Of a stretch of 64,000 nucleotides of DNA, positions 1 through 12,802 are shown one piece after another (the stretch's first letter is position 1; every line of letters begins with the position of its first letter). The translations under genes and the position numbers were made by a program. The notes beneath the pieces were generated by a model, which had not been told where the DNA came from, ran no database searches, and worked only from the letters and a program-made list of their open reading frames with translations. The DNA comes from Hyparrhenia diplandra (lineage: Eukaryota; Streptophyta; Magnoliopsida; Poales; Poaceae). Location of the stretch: the NCBI GenBank assembly GCA_015847255.1, contig JADLZK010002591.1, forward strand, positions 1 to 64,000, written 5' to 3'.

Positions 1-75
1 ACCTATGCACCCTAACTTCCTATGCACCTTTCGTGTCATTCCCTCTTGTTTCCGAAGACGTAGGCTCCATACAGA
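1..75 (+). repeat. Partial monomer at left window edge
   Basis: These bases match the last fifth of the unit: the CACCCTAACTTCC block, CTATG(T/C)ACC, the TTCCC..CTTGTTT block and the variable segment before the next GATTTTCGATGG at 76. The monomer is cut by the window edge, not by a biological break. Confidence 0.95.
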
Positions 76-274
76 GATTTTCGATGGAATTCCAAGATTT
101 TGCTCTAAACAAGTGCTACTTTGAGACCTTTGACAAGTGATTCTTAGAAAAACTCTCTAATGGTCCACTTCCTCAAATTTAGAATATCTAGGGTGACGCA
201 TTTGATCCCACAACCGTGAAAAAGTCTAGGTCGATTCGATAGCCGCATTGGTAACATCTCTTTGTTTTGAGTTC

Positions 275-290
275 GCGCTGAAATCAGCGC
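275..290. repeat. Perfect dyad GCGCTGA-AA-TCAGCGC within the monomer
   Basis: The 7-bp arms GCGCTGA (275-281) and TCAGCGC (284-290) are exact reverse complements around a 2-bp spacer. The overlapping palindromes AGCGCT (286-291) and GCTAGC (289-294) follow at once. The element recurs in most subfamily I monomers. In many subfamily II monomers the left arm reads GCGTTGA and the right side becomes CAGCGCC or ACAGCGC, so the symmetry is partly lost. It could be a protein binding site or a short cruciform; no function is shown. Confidence 0.85.
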
Positions 291-421
291 TAGCAGTCCC
301 CAATGTCACATCCAGAAACATATATAAACGGTTGGGGAACGCAATGTAATTGATCCTACCATCATCTAACCTATCCACCCTAACTTCCTATGTACCTTTC
401 GTGCCGTTCCCCTTCTTGTTT

Positions 422-442
422 CAGTACGTAGGTCGACACAGA
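422..442 (+). other. Hypervariable segment of the monomer (example copy)
   Basis: The ~20 bp between CTTGTTT and GATTTTCGATGG is the most variable part of the unit. Here it holds GTACGTAGGTCGACACA. Other copies have GGCACGTAGGTCCATTACGTA-like, CAGACGTAGG, CTAAGACGTAGG, GGACGTAGGTCTAATACGTA or GCACGTAGGCTCC forms, and the length varies by several bases. The flanking 60-100 bp are nearly invariant. The core ACGTAGGT is kept in most copies. Confidence 0.85.
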
Positions 443-809
443 GATTTTCGATGGAATTCCAAGATTTCGCTCTAAACAAGTGCTACTTTGAGGCCTATGA
501 CAAGTGATTCTTAGAAAAACTCTCTAATGGTCCACTTCCTCAAATTTAAGTTATCTAGGGTGACGCATTTGATCCCACAACCGTGAAAAAGTCTAGGTCG
601 ATTCGATAGCCGCATTGGTAACATCTCTTTGTTTTGAGTTCGTGCTGAAATCAGCGCTAGCAGTCCCCAATGTCACATCCAGAAACATATATAAACGGTT
701 GGGGAACGCAATGTAATTGATCCTACCATCATCTAACCTATCCACCCTAACTTCCTATGTACCTTTCGTGTCGTTCCCCATCTTGTTTCGGTACGTAGGT
801 CGACACAGA
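443..809 (+). repeat. Representative subfamily I monomer (367 bp)
   Basis: This copy serves as a reference map. It starts at GATTTTCGATGG and holds an EcoRI site GAATTC at 454-459 and a StuI site AGGCCT at 491-496. The (CT)n tract before AATGGTCC follows, then the ATCTAGGGTGA block, a GTCGATTCGATAGCC block and the inverted repeat around GCGCTGAAATCAGCGC. In this copy the left arm of that repeat carries one change (GTGCTGA). TATATAAA lies at 688-695, followed by GGTTGGGG, TGTAATTGATCC and the CACCCTAACTTCC block. The unit ends in the variable segment before 810. Nothing in it resembles a gene. Confidence 0.9.
688..695 (+). promoter_or_regulatory. TATA-like element TATATAAA, once per subfamily I monomer
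   Basis: TATATAAA matches a strong RNA polymerase II TATA box. It lies in ACATATATAAACGG in nearly every copy up to about 48.4 kb; rare losses include 39426 (CATATAAAACGG) and about 47565 (CATATAGTAACGG). From 48799 on the same place reads TATATTAAC. A match this short in AT-rich repeat DNA could be chance, and no other promoter element is recognisable, so transcription is only a possibility. Confidence 0.3.
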
Positions 810-1178
810 GATTTTCGATGGAATTCCAAGATTTCGCTCTAAACAAGTGGTACTTTGAGGCCTATGACAAGTGATTCTTAGAAAAACTCTCGTATGGTCC
901 ACTTCCTCAAATTTAGATTATCTAGGGTGAGGCATTTGATCCCACAACCGTGAAAAAGTCTAGGTCGATTCGATAGCCGCATTGAAACTTCTCTTTGTTT
1001 TGAGTTTGCGCTGAAATCCGCGCTAGCAGTCCCCAATGTCACATCCAGAAACATATATAAACGGTTGGGGAACACAATGTAATTGATCCTACCATCATCT
1101 AACCTATCCACCCTAACTTCCTATGTACCTTTCGTGTCGCTCCATTTCTTGTTTTTAAGACGTAGGTCCATTACAGTA

Positions 1179-1546
1179 GATTTTCGATGGAATTCCAAGA
1201 TTTCGCTCTAAACAAGTGCTACTTTGAGGCCTATGACAAGTGATTCTTAGAAAAACTCTCTAATGGTCCACTTCCTCAAATTTAGGTTATCTAGGGTGAG
1301 GCAATTGATCCCACAACCGCGAAAGAGTCTAGGTCGATTCGATAACCGCATTGGAATCTTCTCTTTGTTTTGAGTTCACGCTGAAATCAGCGCCAGCAGT
1401 CCCCAATGTCACATCCAGAAACATATATAAACGGTTGGGGAACGCAATGTAATTGATCCTACCATCATCTAACCTATCCACCCTAACTTCCTATGTACCC
1501 TTCGTGTCGCTCCCCTTCTTGTTTTCGCACGTAGGGTCAATACAGA
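1179..1546 (+). repeat. Variant monomer with GGCAATTGATCC and GAAAGAGTC
   Basis: This copy carries GAGGCAATTGATCCC, CCGCGAAAGAGTC, ATAACCGCATTGGAATCTTC, CACGCTG and GCGCCAGCAG. Several of these states (GGAATCTT, GCGCCA) reappear as markers of subfamily II monomers of class B. It may therefore be a relic of the older pool inside the homogenised tract. A related copy lies at about 38075, with GGCAATTGATTCC and GAAAGAGTC. Confidence 0.7.
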
Positions 1547-4500
1547 GATTTTCGATGGAATTCCAAGATTTCGCTCTAAACAAGTGGTACTTTGAGGCCT
1601 ATGACAAGTGATTCTTAGAAAACTCTAATGGTCCACTTCCTCAAATTTAGATTATCTAGGGTGAGGCATTTGATCCCACAACCGTGAAAAAGTCTAGGTC
1701 GATTCGATAGCCACATTGGAAACTTCTCTTTGTTTTGAGTTCGCGCTGAAATCAGCGCTAGCAGTCCCCAATGTCACATCCAGAAACATATATAAACGGT
1801 TGGGGAACGCAATGTAATTGATCCTACCATCATCTAACCTATCCACCCTAACTTCCTATGTACCTTTCGTGTCGTTCCCCTTCTTGTTTCGGTACGTAGG
1901 TCGACACAAAGATTTTCGATGGAATTCCAAGATTTCGCTCTAAACAAGTGCTACTTTGAGGCCTATGACAAGTGATTCTTAGAAAAACTCTCTAATGGTC
2001 CACTTCCTCAAATTTAGAATATCTAGGGTGACGCATTTGATCCCACAACCGTGAAAAAGTCTAGGTCGATTCGATAGCCGCATTGAAACTTCTCTTTGTT
2101 TTGAGTTTGCGCTGAAATCAGCGCTAGCAAAGTCCCCAATGTCACATCCAGTAAAAACATATATAAACGGTTGGGGAACACAATGTAATTGATCCTACCA
2201 TCATCTAACCTATCCACCCTAACTTCCTATGTACCTTTCGTGTCGTTTCCCCATCTTGTTTGCAGACGTAGGTCCATTACAGAGATTTTCGATGGAATTC
2301 CAAGATTTCGCTCTAAACAAGTGCTACTTTGAGGCCTATGACAAGTGATTCTTAGAAAACTCTCTAACGGTCCACTTCTTCAAATTTAGGTTATCTAGGG
2401 TGAGGCAATTTGATTCCACAACCGTGAAAAAGTCTAGGTCGATTCGATAGCCGCATTGCAAACTTCTCTTTGTTTTGAGTTCGCGCTGAAATCAGCGCTA
2501 GCAGTCCCCAATGTCACATCCAGAAACATATATAAACGGTTGGGGAACGCAATGTAATTGATCCTACCATCATCTAACCTATCCACCCTAACTTCCTATG
2601 TACCTTTCGTGTCGCTCCCCTTCTTGTTTTTGGCACGTAGGTCGATTACACAGATTTTCGATGGAATTCCAAGATTTCGCTCTAAACAAGTGCTACTTTG
2701 AGGCCTATGACAAGTGATTCTTAGAAAAACTCTCTAATGGTCCACTTCCTCAAATTTAAGTTATCTAGGGTGACGCATTTGATCCCACAACCGTGAAAAA
2801 GTCTAGGTCGATTCGATAGCCGCATTGGAAACATCTCTTTGTTTTGAGTTCGCGCTGAAATCAGCTAGCAGTCCCCCAATGTCACATCCAGAAACATATA
2901 TAAACGGTTGGGGAACGCAATGTAATTGATCCTACCATCATCTAACCTATCCACCCTAACTTCCTATGTACCTTTCGTGTCGTTCCCCATCTTGTTTCTA
3001 AGACGTAGGTCCATACGTAGATTTTCGATGGAATTCCAAGATTTCGCTCTAAACAAGTGGTACTTTGAGGCCTATGACAAGTGATTCTTAGAAAAACTCT
3101 AATGGTCCACTTCCTCAAATTTAGGTTATCTAGGGTGAGGCATTTGATCCCACAACCGTGAAAAAAGTCTAGGTCGATTCGATAGCCACATGGAAACTTC
3201 TCTTTTTGTTTTGAGTTCGCTGAAATCAGCGCTAGCAGTCCCCAATGTCACATCCGTAAAACATATATAAACGGTTGGGGAACACAATGTAATTGATCCT
3301 ACCATCATCTAACCTATCCACCCTAACTTCCTATGTACCTTTCGTGTCGCTCCCCTTCTTGTTTCGGCACGTAGGTCCATTACGTAGATTTTCGATGGAA
3401 TTCCAAGATTTCGCTCTAAACAAGTGCTACTTTGAGGCCTATGACAAGTGATTCTTAGAAAACTCTCTAATGGTCCACTTCCTCAAATTTAGGTTATCTA
3501 GGGTGAGGCATTTGATCCCCACAACCGTGAAAAAGTCTAGGTCGATTCGATAGCCGCATTGGAAACTTCTCTTTGTTTTGAGTTCGCGCTGAAATCAGCG
3601 CTAGCAGTCCCCAATGTCACATCCAAACATATATAAACGGTTGGGGAACACAATGTAATTGATCCTACCATCATCTAACCTATCCACCCTAACTTCCTAT
3701 GTACCTTTCGTGTCGCTCCCCTTCTTGTTTCGCACGTAGGTCGATTACGTAGATTTTCGATGGAATTCCAAGATTTCGCTCTAAACAAGTGGTACTTTGA
3801 GGCCTATGACAAGTGATTCTTAGAAAAACTCTCTAATGGTCCACTTCCTCAAATTTAGGTTATCTAGGGTGAGGCATTTGATCCCACAACCGTGAAAAAG
3901 TCTAGGGTCGATTCGATAGCCACATTGGAAACTTCTCTTTGTTTTGAGTTCGCGCTGAAATCAGCGCTAGCAGTCCCCAATGTCACATCCGAAACATATA
4001 TAAACGGTTGGGGAACGCAATGTAATTGATCCTACCATCATCTAACCTATCCACCCTAACTTCCTATGTACCTTTCGTGTCGTTCCCCTTCTTGTTTTGG
4101 CACGTAGGTCTATTACAAAGATTTTCGATGGAATTCCAAGATTTCGCTCTAAACAAGTGCTACTTTGAGGCCTATGACAAGTGATTCTTAGAAAACTCTC
4201 TAATGGTCCACTTCCTCAAATTTAGGTTATCTAGGGTGACGCATTTGATCCCACAACCGTGAAAAAAGTCTAGGTCGATTCGATAGCCGCATTTGAAACA
4301 TCTCTTTGTTTTGAGTTTGCGCTGAAATCAGCGCTAGCAGTCCCCAATGTCACATCCAGTAAAAACATATATAAACGGTTGGGGAACACAATGTAATTGA
4401 TCCTACCATCATCTAACCTATCCACCCTAACTTCCTATGTACCTTTCGTGTCATTCCCCATCTTGTTTTGGCAGACGTAGGTCCATTACGTAGATTTTCG

Positions 4501-7500
4501 ATGGAATTCCAAGATTTCGCTCTAAACAAGTGCTACTTTGAGGCCTATGACAAGTGATTCTTAGAAAAACTCTCTAATGGTCCACTTCCTCAAATTTAGG
4601 TTATCTAGGGTGAGGCATTTGATTCCCACAACCGTGAAAAAGTCTAGGTCGATTCGATAGCCGCATTGGAAACATCTCTTTGTTTTGAGTTCACGCTGAA
4701 ATCAGCGCTAGCAGTCCCCCAATGTCACATCCGTAAACATATATAAACGGTTGGGGAACACAATGTAATTGATCCTACCATCATCTAACCTATCCACCCT
4801 AACTTCCTATGTACCTTTCGTGTCGTTCCCCTTCTTGTTTTGGCACGTAGGTCGACACACGTAGATTTTCGATGGAATTCCAAGATTTCGCTCTAAACAA
4901 GTGCTACTTTGAGGCCTATGACAAGTGATTCTTAGAAAAACTCTAATGGTCCACTTCCTCAAATTTAGTTATCTAGGGTGAGGCATTTGATCCCACAACC
5001 GTGAAAAAGTCTAGGTCGATTCGATAGCCGCATTGGAAACATCTCTTTGTTTTGAGTTCGCGCTGAAATCAGCGCTAGCAGTCCCCAATGTCACATCCGT
5101 AAAACATATATAAACGGTTGGGGAACGCAATGTAATTGATCCTACCATCATCTAACCTATCCACCCTAACTTCCTATGTACCTTTCGTGTCGCTCCCCAT
5201 CTTGTTTTTCAAGACGTAGGTCCATTACGTAGATTTTCGATGGAATTCCAAGATTTCGCTCTAAACAAGTGCTACTTTGAGGCCTATGACAAGTGATTCT
5301 TAGAAAAACTCTCTAATGGTCCACTTCCTCAAATTAAGGTTATCTAGGGTGAGGCATTTGATCCCACAACCGTGAAAAAGTCTAGGTCGATTCGATAGCC
5401 GCATTGGAAACTTCTCTTTGTTTTGAGTTCACGCTGAAATCAGCGCTAGCCAGTCCCCAATGTCACATCCGTAAACATATATAAACGGTTGGGGAACGCA
5501 ATGTAATTGATCCTACCATCATCTAACCTATCCACCCTAACTTCCTATGTACCTTTCGTGTCGCTCCCCTTCTTGTTTCAAAGACGTAGGTCGACATTAC
5601 AGAGATTTTCGATGGAATTCCAAGATTTCGCTCTAAACAAGTGGTACTTTGAGGCCTATGACAAGTGATTCTTAGAAAAACTCTAATGGTCCACTTCCTC
5701 AAATTTAGATTATCTAGGGTGAGGCATTTGATCCCACAACCGTGAAAAAGTCTAGGTCGATTCGATAGCCGCATTGGTAACATCTCTTTGTTTTGAGTTC
5801 GCGCTGAAATCAGCGCTAGCAGTCCCCAATGTCACATCCAGAAACATATATAAACGGTTGGGGAACGCAATGTAATTGATCCTACCATCATCTAACCTAT
5901 CCACCCTAACTTCCTATGTACCTTTCGTGTCGTTCCCCTTCTTGTTTCGGTACGTAGGTCGACACAGAGATTTTCGATGGAATTCCAAGATTTCGCTCTA
6001 AACAAGTGGTACTTTGAGGCCTATGACAAGTGATTCTTAGAAAAACTCTCTAATGGTCCACTTCCTCAAATTTAGGTTATCTAGGGTGAGGCATTTGATC
6101 CCACAACCGCGAAAAAGTCTAGGTCGATTCGATAGCCACATTGGAAACTTCTCTTTGTTTTGAGTTCGCGCTGAAATCAGCGCTAGCAGTCCCCAATGTC
6201 ACATCCAGAAACATATATAAACGGTTGGGGAACGCAATGTAATTGATCCTACCATCATCTAACCTATCCACCCTAACTTCCTATGTACCTTTCGTGTCGT
6301 TCCCCTTCTTGTTTCGGTACGTAGGTCCATTACGTAGATTTTCGATGGAATTCCAAGATTTCGCTCTAAACAAGTGCAACTTTGAGGCCTATGACAAGTG
6401 ATTCTTAGAAAAACTCTCTAATGGTCCACTTCCTCAAATTTAGGTTATCTAGGGTGAGGCATTTGATCCCACAACCGTGAAAAAAGTCTAGGTCGATTCG
6501 ATAGCCGCATTGGAAACATCTCTTTGTTTTGAGTTTGCGCTGAAATCAGCGCTAGCAGTCCCCAATGTCACATCCGTAAAACATATATAAACGGTTGGGG
6601 AACACAATGTAATTGATCCTACCATCATCTAACCTATCCACCCTAACTTCCTATGTACCTTTCGTGTCGTTCCCCATCTTGTTTTGGCACGTAGGTCTAA
6701 TACGTAGATTTTCGATGGAATTCCAAGATTTCGCTCTAAACAAGTGCTACTTTGAGGCCTATGACAAGTGATTCTTAGAAAACTCTCTAATGGTCCACTT
6801 CCTCAAATTTAGGTTATCTAGGGTGAGGGCATTTGATTCCACAACCATGAAAAAGTCTAGGTCGATTCGATAGCCGCATTGGAAACTTCTCTTTGTTTTG
6901 AGTTCGCGCTGAAATCAGCGCTAGCAGTCCCCAATGTCACATCCAGAAACATATATAAACGGTTGGGGAACGCAATGTAATTGATCCTACCATCATCTAA
7001 CCTATCCACCCTAACTTCCTATGTACCTTTCGTGCCGTTCCCCTTCTTGTTTCGGTACGTAGGTCGACACAGAGATTTTCGATGGAATTCCAAGATTTCG
7101 CTCTAAACAAGTGCAACTTTGAGGCCTATGACAAGTGATTCTTAGAAAAACTCTCTAATGGTCCACTTCCTCAAATTTAAGTTATCTAGGGTGACGCATT
7201 TGATCCCACAACCGTGAAAAAGTCTAGGTCGATTCGATAGCCGCATTGGTAACATCTCTTTGTTTTGAGTTCGCGCTGAAATCAGCGCTAGCAGTCCCCA
7301 ATGTCACATCCGTAAAACATATATAAACGGTTGGGGAACGCAATGTAATTGATCCTACCATCATCTAACCTATCCACCCTAACTTCCTATGTACCTTTCG
7401 TGTCGTTCCCCATCTTGTTTCGGGCACGTAGGTCCATTACGTAGATTTTCGATGGAATTCCAAGATTTCGCTCTAAACAAGTGCTACTTTGAGGCCTATG

Positions 7501-10500
7501 ACAAGTGATTCTTAGAAAAACTCTCTAATGGTCCACTTCCTCAAATTTAGGTTATCTAGGGTGAGGCATTTGATCCCACAACCGCGAAAAAGTCTAGGTC
7601 GATTCGATAGCCACATTGGAAACTTCTCTTTGTTTTGAGTTCGCGCTGAAATCAGCGCTAGCAGTCCCCAATGTCACATCCGTAAACATATATAAACGGT
7701 TGGGGAACGCAATGTAATTGATCCTACCATCATCTAACCTATCCACCCTAACTTCCTATGTACCTTTCGTGTCGTTCCCCTTCTTGTTTTTGGACGTAGG
7801 TCAATACGTAGATTTTCGATGGAATTCCAAGATTTCGCTCTAAACAAGTGGTACTTTGAGGCCTATGACAAGTGATTCTTAGAAAAACTCTCTAATGGTC
7901 CACTTCCTCAAAGTTAGATTATCTAGGGTGAGGCATTTGATCCCACAACCGTGAAAAAGTCTAGGTCGATTCGATAGCCGCATTGGAAACTTCTCTTTGT
8001 TTTGAGTTCGCGCTGAAATCAGCGCTAGCAGTCCCCAATGTCACATCCGTAAACATATATAAACGGTTGGGGAACACAATGTAATTGATCCTACCATCAT
8101 CTAACCTATCCACCCTAACTTCCTATGTACCTTTCGTGTCGTTCCCCTTCTTGTTTCAAGCACGTAGGTCGATTACGTAGATTTTCGATGGAATTCCAAG
8201 ATTTCGCTCTAAACAAGTGCTACTTTGAGGCCTATGACAAGTGATTCTTAGAAAAACTCTAATGGTCCACTTCCTCAAATTTAGGTTATCTAGGGTGAGG
8301 CATTTGATCCCACAACCGTGAAAAAAGTCTAGGTCGATTCGATAGCCGCATTGGAAACTTCTCTTTGTTTTGAGTTCGCGCTGAAATCAGCGCTAGCAGT
8401 CCCCAATGTCACATCCGTAAAACATATATAAACGGTTGGGGAACGCAATGTAATTGATCCTACCATCATCTAACCTATCCACCCTAACTTCCTATGTACC
8501 TTTCGTGTCGCTCCCCTTCTTGTTTTGGCACGTAGGTCGACACGTAGATTTTCGATGGAATTCCAAGATTTCGCTCTAAACAAGTGGTACTTTGAGGCCT
8601 ATGACAAGTGATTCTTAGAAAAACTCTCTAATGGTCCACTTCCTCAAATTTAGGTTATCTAGGGTGAGGCATTTGATCCCACAACCGTGAAAAAGTCTAG
8701 GTCGATTCGATAGCCACATTGAAACTTCTCTTTGTTTTGAGTTCGCGCTGAAATCAGCGCTAGCATTCCCCAATGTCACATCCGTAAAACATATATAAAC
8801 GGTTGGGGAACACAATGTAATTGATCCTACCATCATCTAACCTATCCACCCTAACTTCCTATGTACCTTTCGTGTCGCTCCCCTTCTTGTTTTTGGCACG
8901 TAGGTCCATTACGTAGATTTTCGATGGAATTCCAAGATTTCGCTCTAAACAAGTGCTACTTTGAGGCCTATGACAAGTGATTCTTAGAAAACTCTCTAAT
9001 GGTCCACTTCCTCAAATTAAGGTTATCTAGGGTGAGGCATTTGATCCCACAACCGCGAAAAAGTCTAGGTCGATTCGATAGCCGCATTGGAAACTTCTCT
9101 TTGTTTTGAGTTCGCTGAAATCAGCGCTAGCAGTCCCCAATGTCACATCCCAAAAACATATATAAACGGTTGGGGAACGCAATGTAATTGATCCTACCAT
9201 CATCTAACCTATCCACCCTAACTTCCTATGTACCTTTCGTGTCGTTCCCTTCTTGTTTTGGCACGTAGGTCGATACGTAGATTTTCGATGGAATTCCAAG
9301 ATTTCGCTCTAAACAAGTGCTACTTTGAGGCCTATGACAAGTGATTCTTAGAAAAACTCTCTAATGGTCCACTTCCTCAAATTTAGGTTATCTAGGGTGA
9401 GGCATTTGATCCCCCAACAACCGTGAAAAAGTCTAGGTCGATTCGATAGCCGCATTGGAAACATCTCTTTGTTTTGAGTTCGCGCTGAAATCAGCGCTAG
9501 CAAATCCCCAATGTCACATCAAAACATATATAAACGGTTGGGGAACGCAATGTAATTGATCCTACCATCATCTAACCTATCCACCCTAACTTCCTATGTA
9601 CCTTTCGTGTCGCTCCCCCTTCTTGTTTTGGACGTAGGTCGATTACGTAGATTTTCGATGGAATTCCAAGATTTCGCTCTAAACAAGTGCTACTTTGAGG
9701 CCTATGACAAGTGATTCTTAGAAAAACTCTCTAATGGTCCACTTCCTCAAATTTAAGGTTATCTAGGGTGAGGCAATTTGATCCCACAACCGTGAAAAAA
9801 GTCTAGGTCGATTCGATAGCCGCATTGGAAACATCTCTTTGTTTTGAGTTCACGCTGAAATCAGCGCTAGCAGTCCCCAATGTCACATCCGTAAACATAT
9901 ATAAACGGTTGGGGAACGCAATGTAATTGATCCTACCATCATCTAACCTATCCACCCTAACTTCCTATGTACCTTTCGTGTCGCTCCCCTTCTTGTTTTA
10001 AGACGTAGGTCGACACAGAGATTTTCGATGGAATTCCAAGATTTCGCTCTAAACAAGTGGTACTTTGAGGCCTATGACAAGTGATTCTTAGAAAAACTCT
10101 CGTATGGTCCACTTCCTCAAATTTAGATTATCTAGGGTGAGGCATTTGATCCCACAACCGTGAAAAAGTCTAGGTCGATTCGATAGCCACATTGGAAACT
10201 TCTCTTTGTTTTGAGTTCGCGCTGAAATCAGCGCTAGCAGTCCCCAATGTCACATCCAGAAACATATATAAACGGTTGGGGAACGCAATGTAATTGATCC
10301 TACCATCATCTAACCTATCCACCCTAACTTCCTATGTACCTTTCGTGTCGCCCCTTCTTGTTTTAAGACGTAGGTCGACACACGTAGATTTTCGATGGAA
10401 TTCCAAGATTTCGCTCTAAACAAGTGCTACTTTGAGGCCTATGACAAGTGATTCTTAGAAAAACTCTCTAATGGTCCACTTCCTCAAATTTAAGTTATCT

Positions 10501-12774
10501 AGGGTGACGCATTTGATCCCACAACCGTGAAAAAGTCAAGGTCGATTCGATAGCCGCATTGGAAACATCTCTTTGTTTTGAGTTCGCGCTGAAATCAGCG
10601 CTAGCAGTCCCCAATGTCACATCCGTAAAACATATATAAACGGTTGGGGAACGCAATGTAATTGATCCTACCATCATCTAACCTATCCACCCTAACTTCC
10701 TATGTACCTTTCGTGTCGTTCCCCTTCTTGTTTTGCAGACGTAGGTCGATTACGTAGATTTTCGATGGAATTCCAAGATTTCGCTCTAAACAAGTGCTAC
10801 TTTGAGGCCTATGACAAGTGATTCTTAGAAAAACTCTCTAATGGTCCACTTCCTCAAATTTAGGTTATCTAGGGTGAGGCATTTGATCCACAAACCGTGA
10901 AAAAGTCTAGGTCGATTCGATAGCCGCATTGGAAACTTCTCTTTGTTTTGAGTTTGCGCTGAAATCAGCGCTAGCAGTCCCCAATGTCACATAAAACATA
11001 TATAAACGGTTGGGGAACGCAATGTAATTGATCCTACCATCATCTAACCTATCCACCCTAACTTCCTATGTACCTTTCGTGTCGCTCCCCTTCTTGTTTT
11101 GGCACGTAGGTCCATTACGTAGATTTTCGATGGAATTCCAAGATTTCGCTCTAAACAAGTGCTACTTTGAGGCCTATGACAAGTGATTCTTAGAAAAACT
11201 CTCTAATGGTCCACTTCCTCAAATTTAGGTTATCTAGGGTGAGGCATTTGATCCCACAACCGCAAAAAAAAGTCTAGGTCGATTCGATAGCCGCATTGGA
11301 AACTTCTCTTTGTTTTGAGTTCGCTGAAATCAGCGCTAGCAGTCCCCAATGTCACATCCGTAAACATATATAAACGGTTGGGGAACACAATGTAATTGAT
11401 CCTACCATCATCTAACCTATCCACCCTAACTTCCTATGTACCTTTCGTGTCGCTCCCCTTCTTGTTTTGGCACGTAGGTCCATTACGTAGATTTTCGATG
11501 GAATTCCAAGATTTCGCTCTAAACAAGTGCTACTTTGAGGCCTATGACAAGTGATTCTTAGAAAACTCTCTAATGGTCCACTTCCTCAAATTTAGGTTAT
11601 CTAGGGTGAGGCATTTGATCCCACAACCGTGAAAAAGTCTAGGTCGATTCGATAGCCGCATTGGTAACATCTCTTTGTTTTGAGTTCGCGCTGAAATCAG
11701 CGCTAGCAGTCCCCAATGTCACATCCGAGAAACATATATAAACGGTTGGGGAACACAATGTAATTGATCCTACCATCATCTAACCTATCCACCCTAACTT
11801 CCTATGTACCTTTCGTGTCGCTCCCCTTCTTGTTTTCGCAGACGTAGGTCGACACAGAGATTTTCGATGGAATTCCAAGATTTCGCTCTAAACAAGTGCT
11901 ACTTTGAGGCCTATGACAAGTGATTCTTAGAAAAACTCTCTAATGGTCCACTTCCTCAAATTTAGGTTATCTAGGGTGAGGCATTTGATCCCACAACCGT
12001 GAAAAAGTCTAGGTCGATTCGATAGCCACATTGGAAACATCTCTTTGTTTTGAGTTCGCGCTGAAATCAGCGCTAGCAAAGTCCCCAATGTCACATCCGT
12101 AAAACATATATAAACGGTTGGGGAACGCAATGTAATTGATCCTACCATCATCTAACCTATCCACCCTAACTTCCTATGTACCTTTCGTGTCGCCCCCCTT
12201 CTTGTTTTGGCACGTAGGTCCATTACGTAGATTTTCGATGGAATTCCAAGATTTCGCTCTAAACAAGTGGTACTTTGAGGCCTATGACAAGTGATTCTTA
12301 GAAAAACTCTCTAATGGTCCACTTCCTCAAATTTAGGTTATCTAGGGTGAGGCATTTGATCCCACAACCGCGAAAAAGTCTAGGTCGATTCGATAGCCGC
12401 ATTGAAACTTCTCTTTGTTTTGAGTTTGCGCTGAAATCAGCGCTAGCAGTCCCCAATGTCACATCCAGAAACATATATAAACGGTTGGGAAACACAATGT
12501 AATTGATCCTACCATCATCTAACCTATCCACCCTAACTTCCTATGTACCTTTCGTGTCGTTCCCCTTCTTGTTTTAAGACGTAGGTCCACACGTAGATTT
12601 TCGATGGAATTCCAAGATTTCGCTCTAAACAAGTGCTACTTTGAGGCCTATGACAAGTGATTCTTAGAAAAACTCTCTAATGGTCCACTTCCTCAAATTT
12701 AGGTTATCTAGGGTGAGCATTTGATTCCACAACCGCGAAAGAGTCTAGGTCGATTCGATAGCCGCATTGGAAAC

Positions 12775-12802
12775 TTCTCTTTGTTTTGTTTTGAGTTCAC
12801 GC
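12775..12802 (+). repeat. Local TTTTG duplication inside a monomer
   Basis: Where other copies read TTTGTTTTGAGTT, this one reads TTTGTTTTGTTTTGAGTT, a 5-bp duplication of a short T-rich unit, consistent with replication slippage. Confidence 0.8.

Noticed and set aside
228..245. RNA polymerase III B box (GATTCGATAGCC)
   Set aside because: It resembles GGTTCGANNCC only with a mismatch and an extra base, no A box lies upstream, and no tRNA-like fold is visible.
130..260. CENP-B box in the GATTCGATAGCCGCATTGG region
   Set aside because: TTCG is present, but the required A and CGGG positions do not match.
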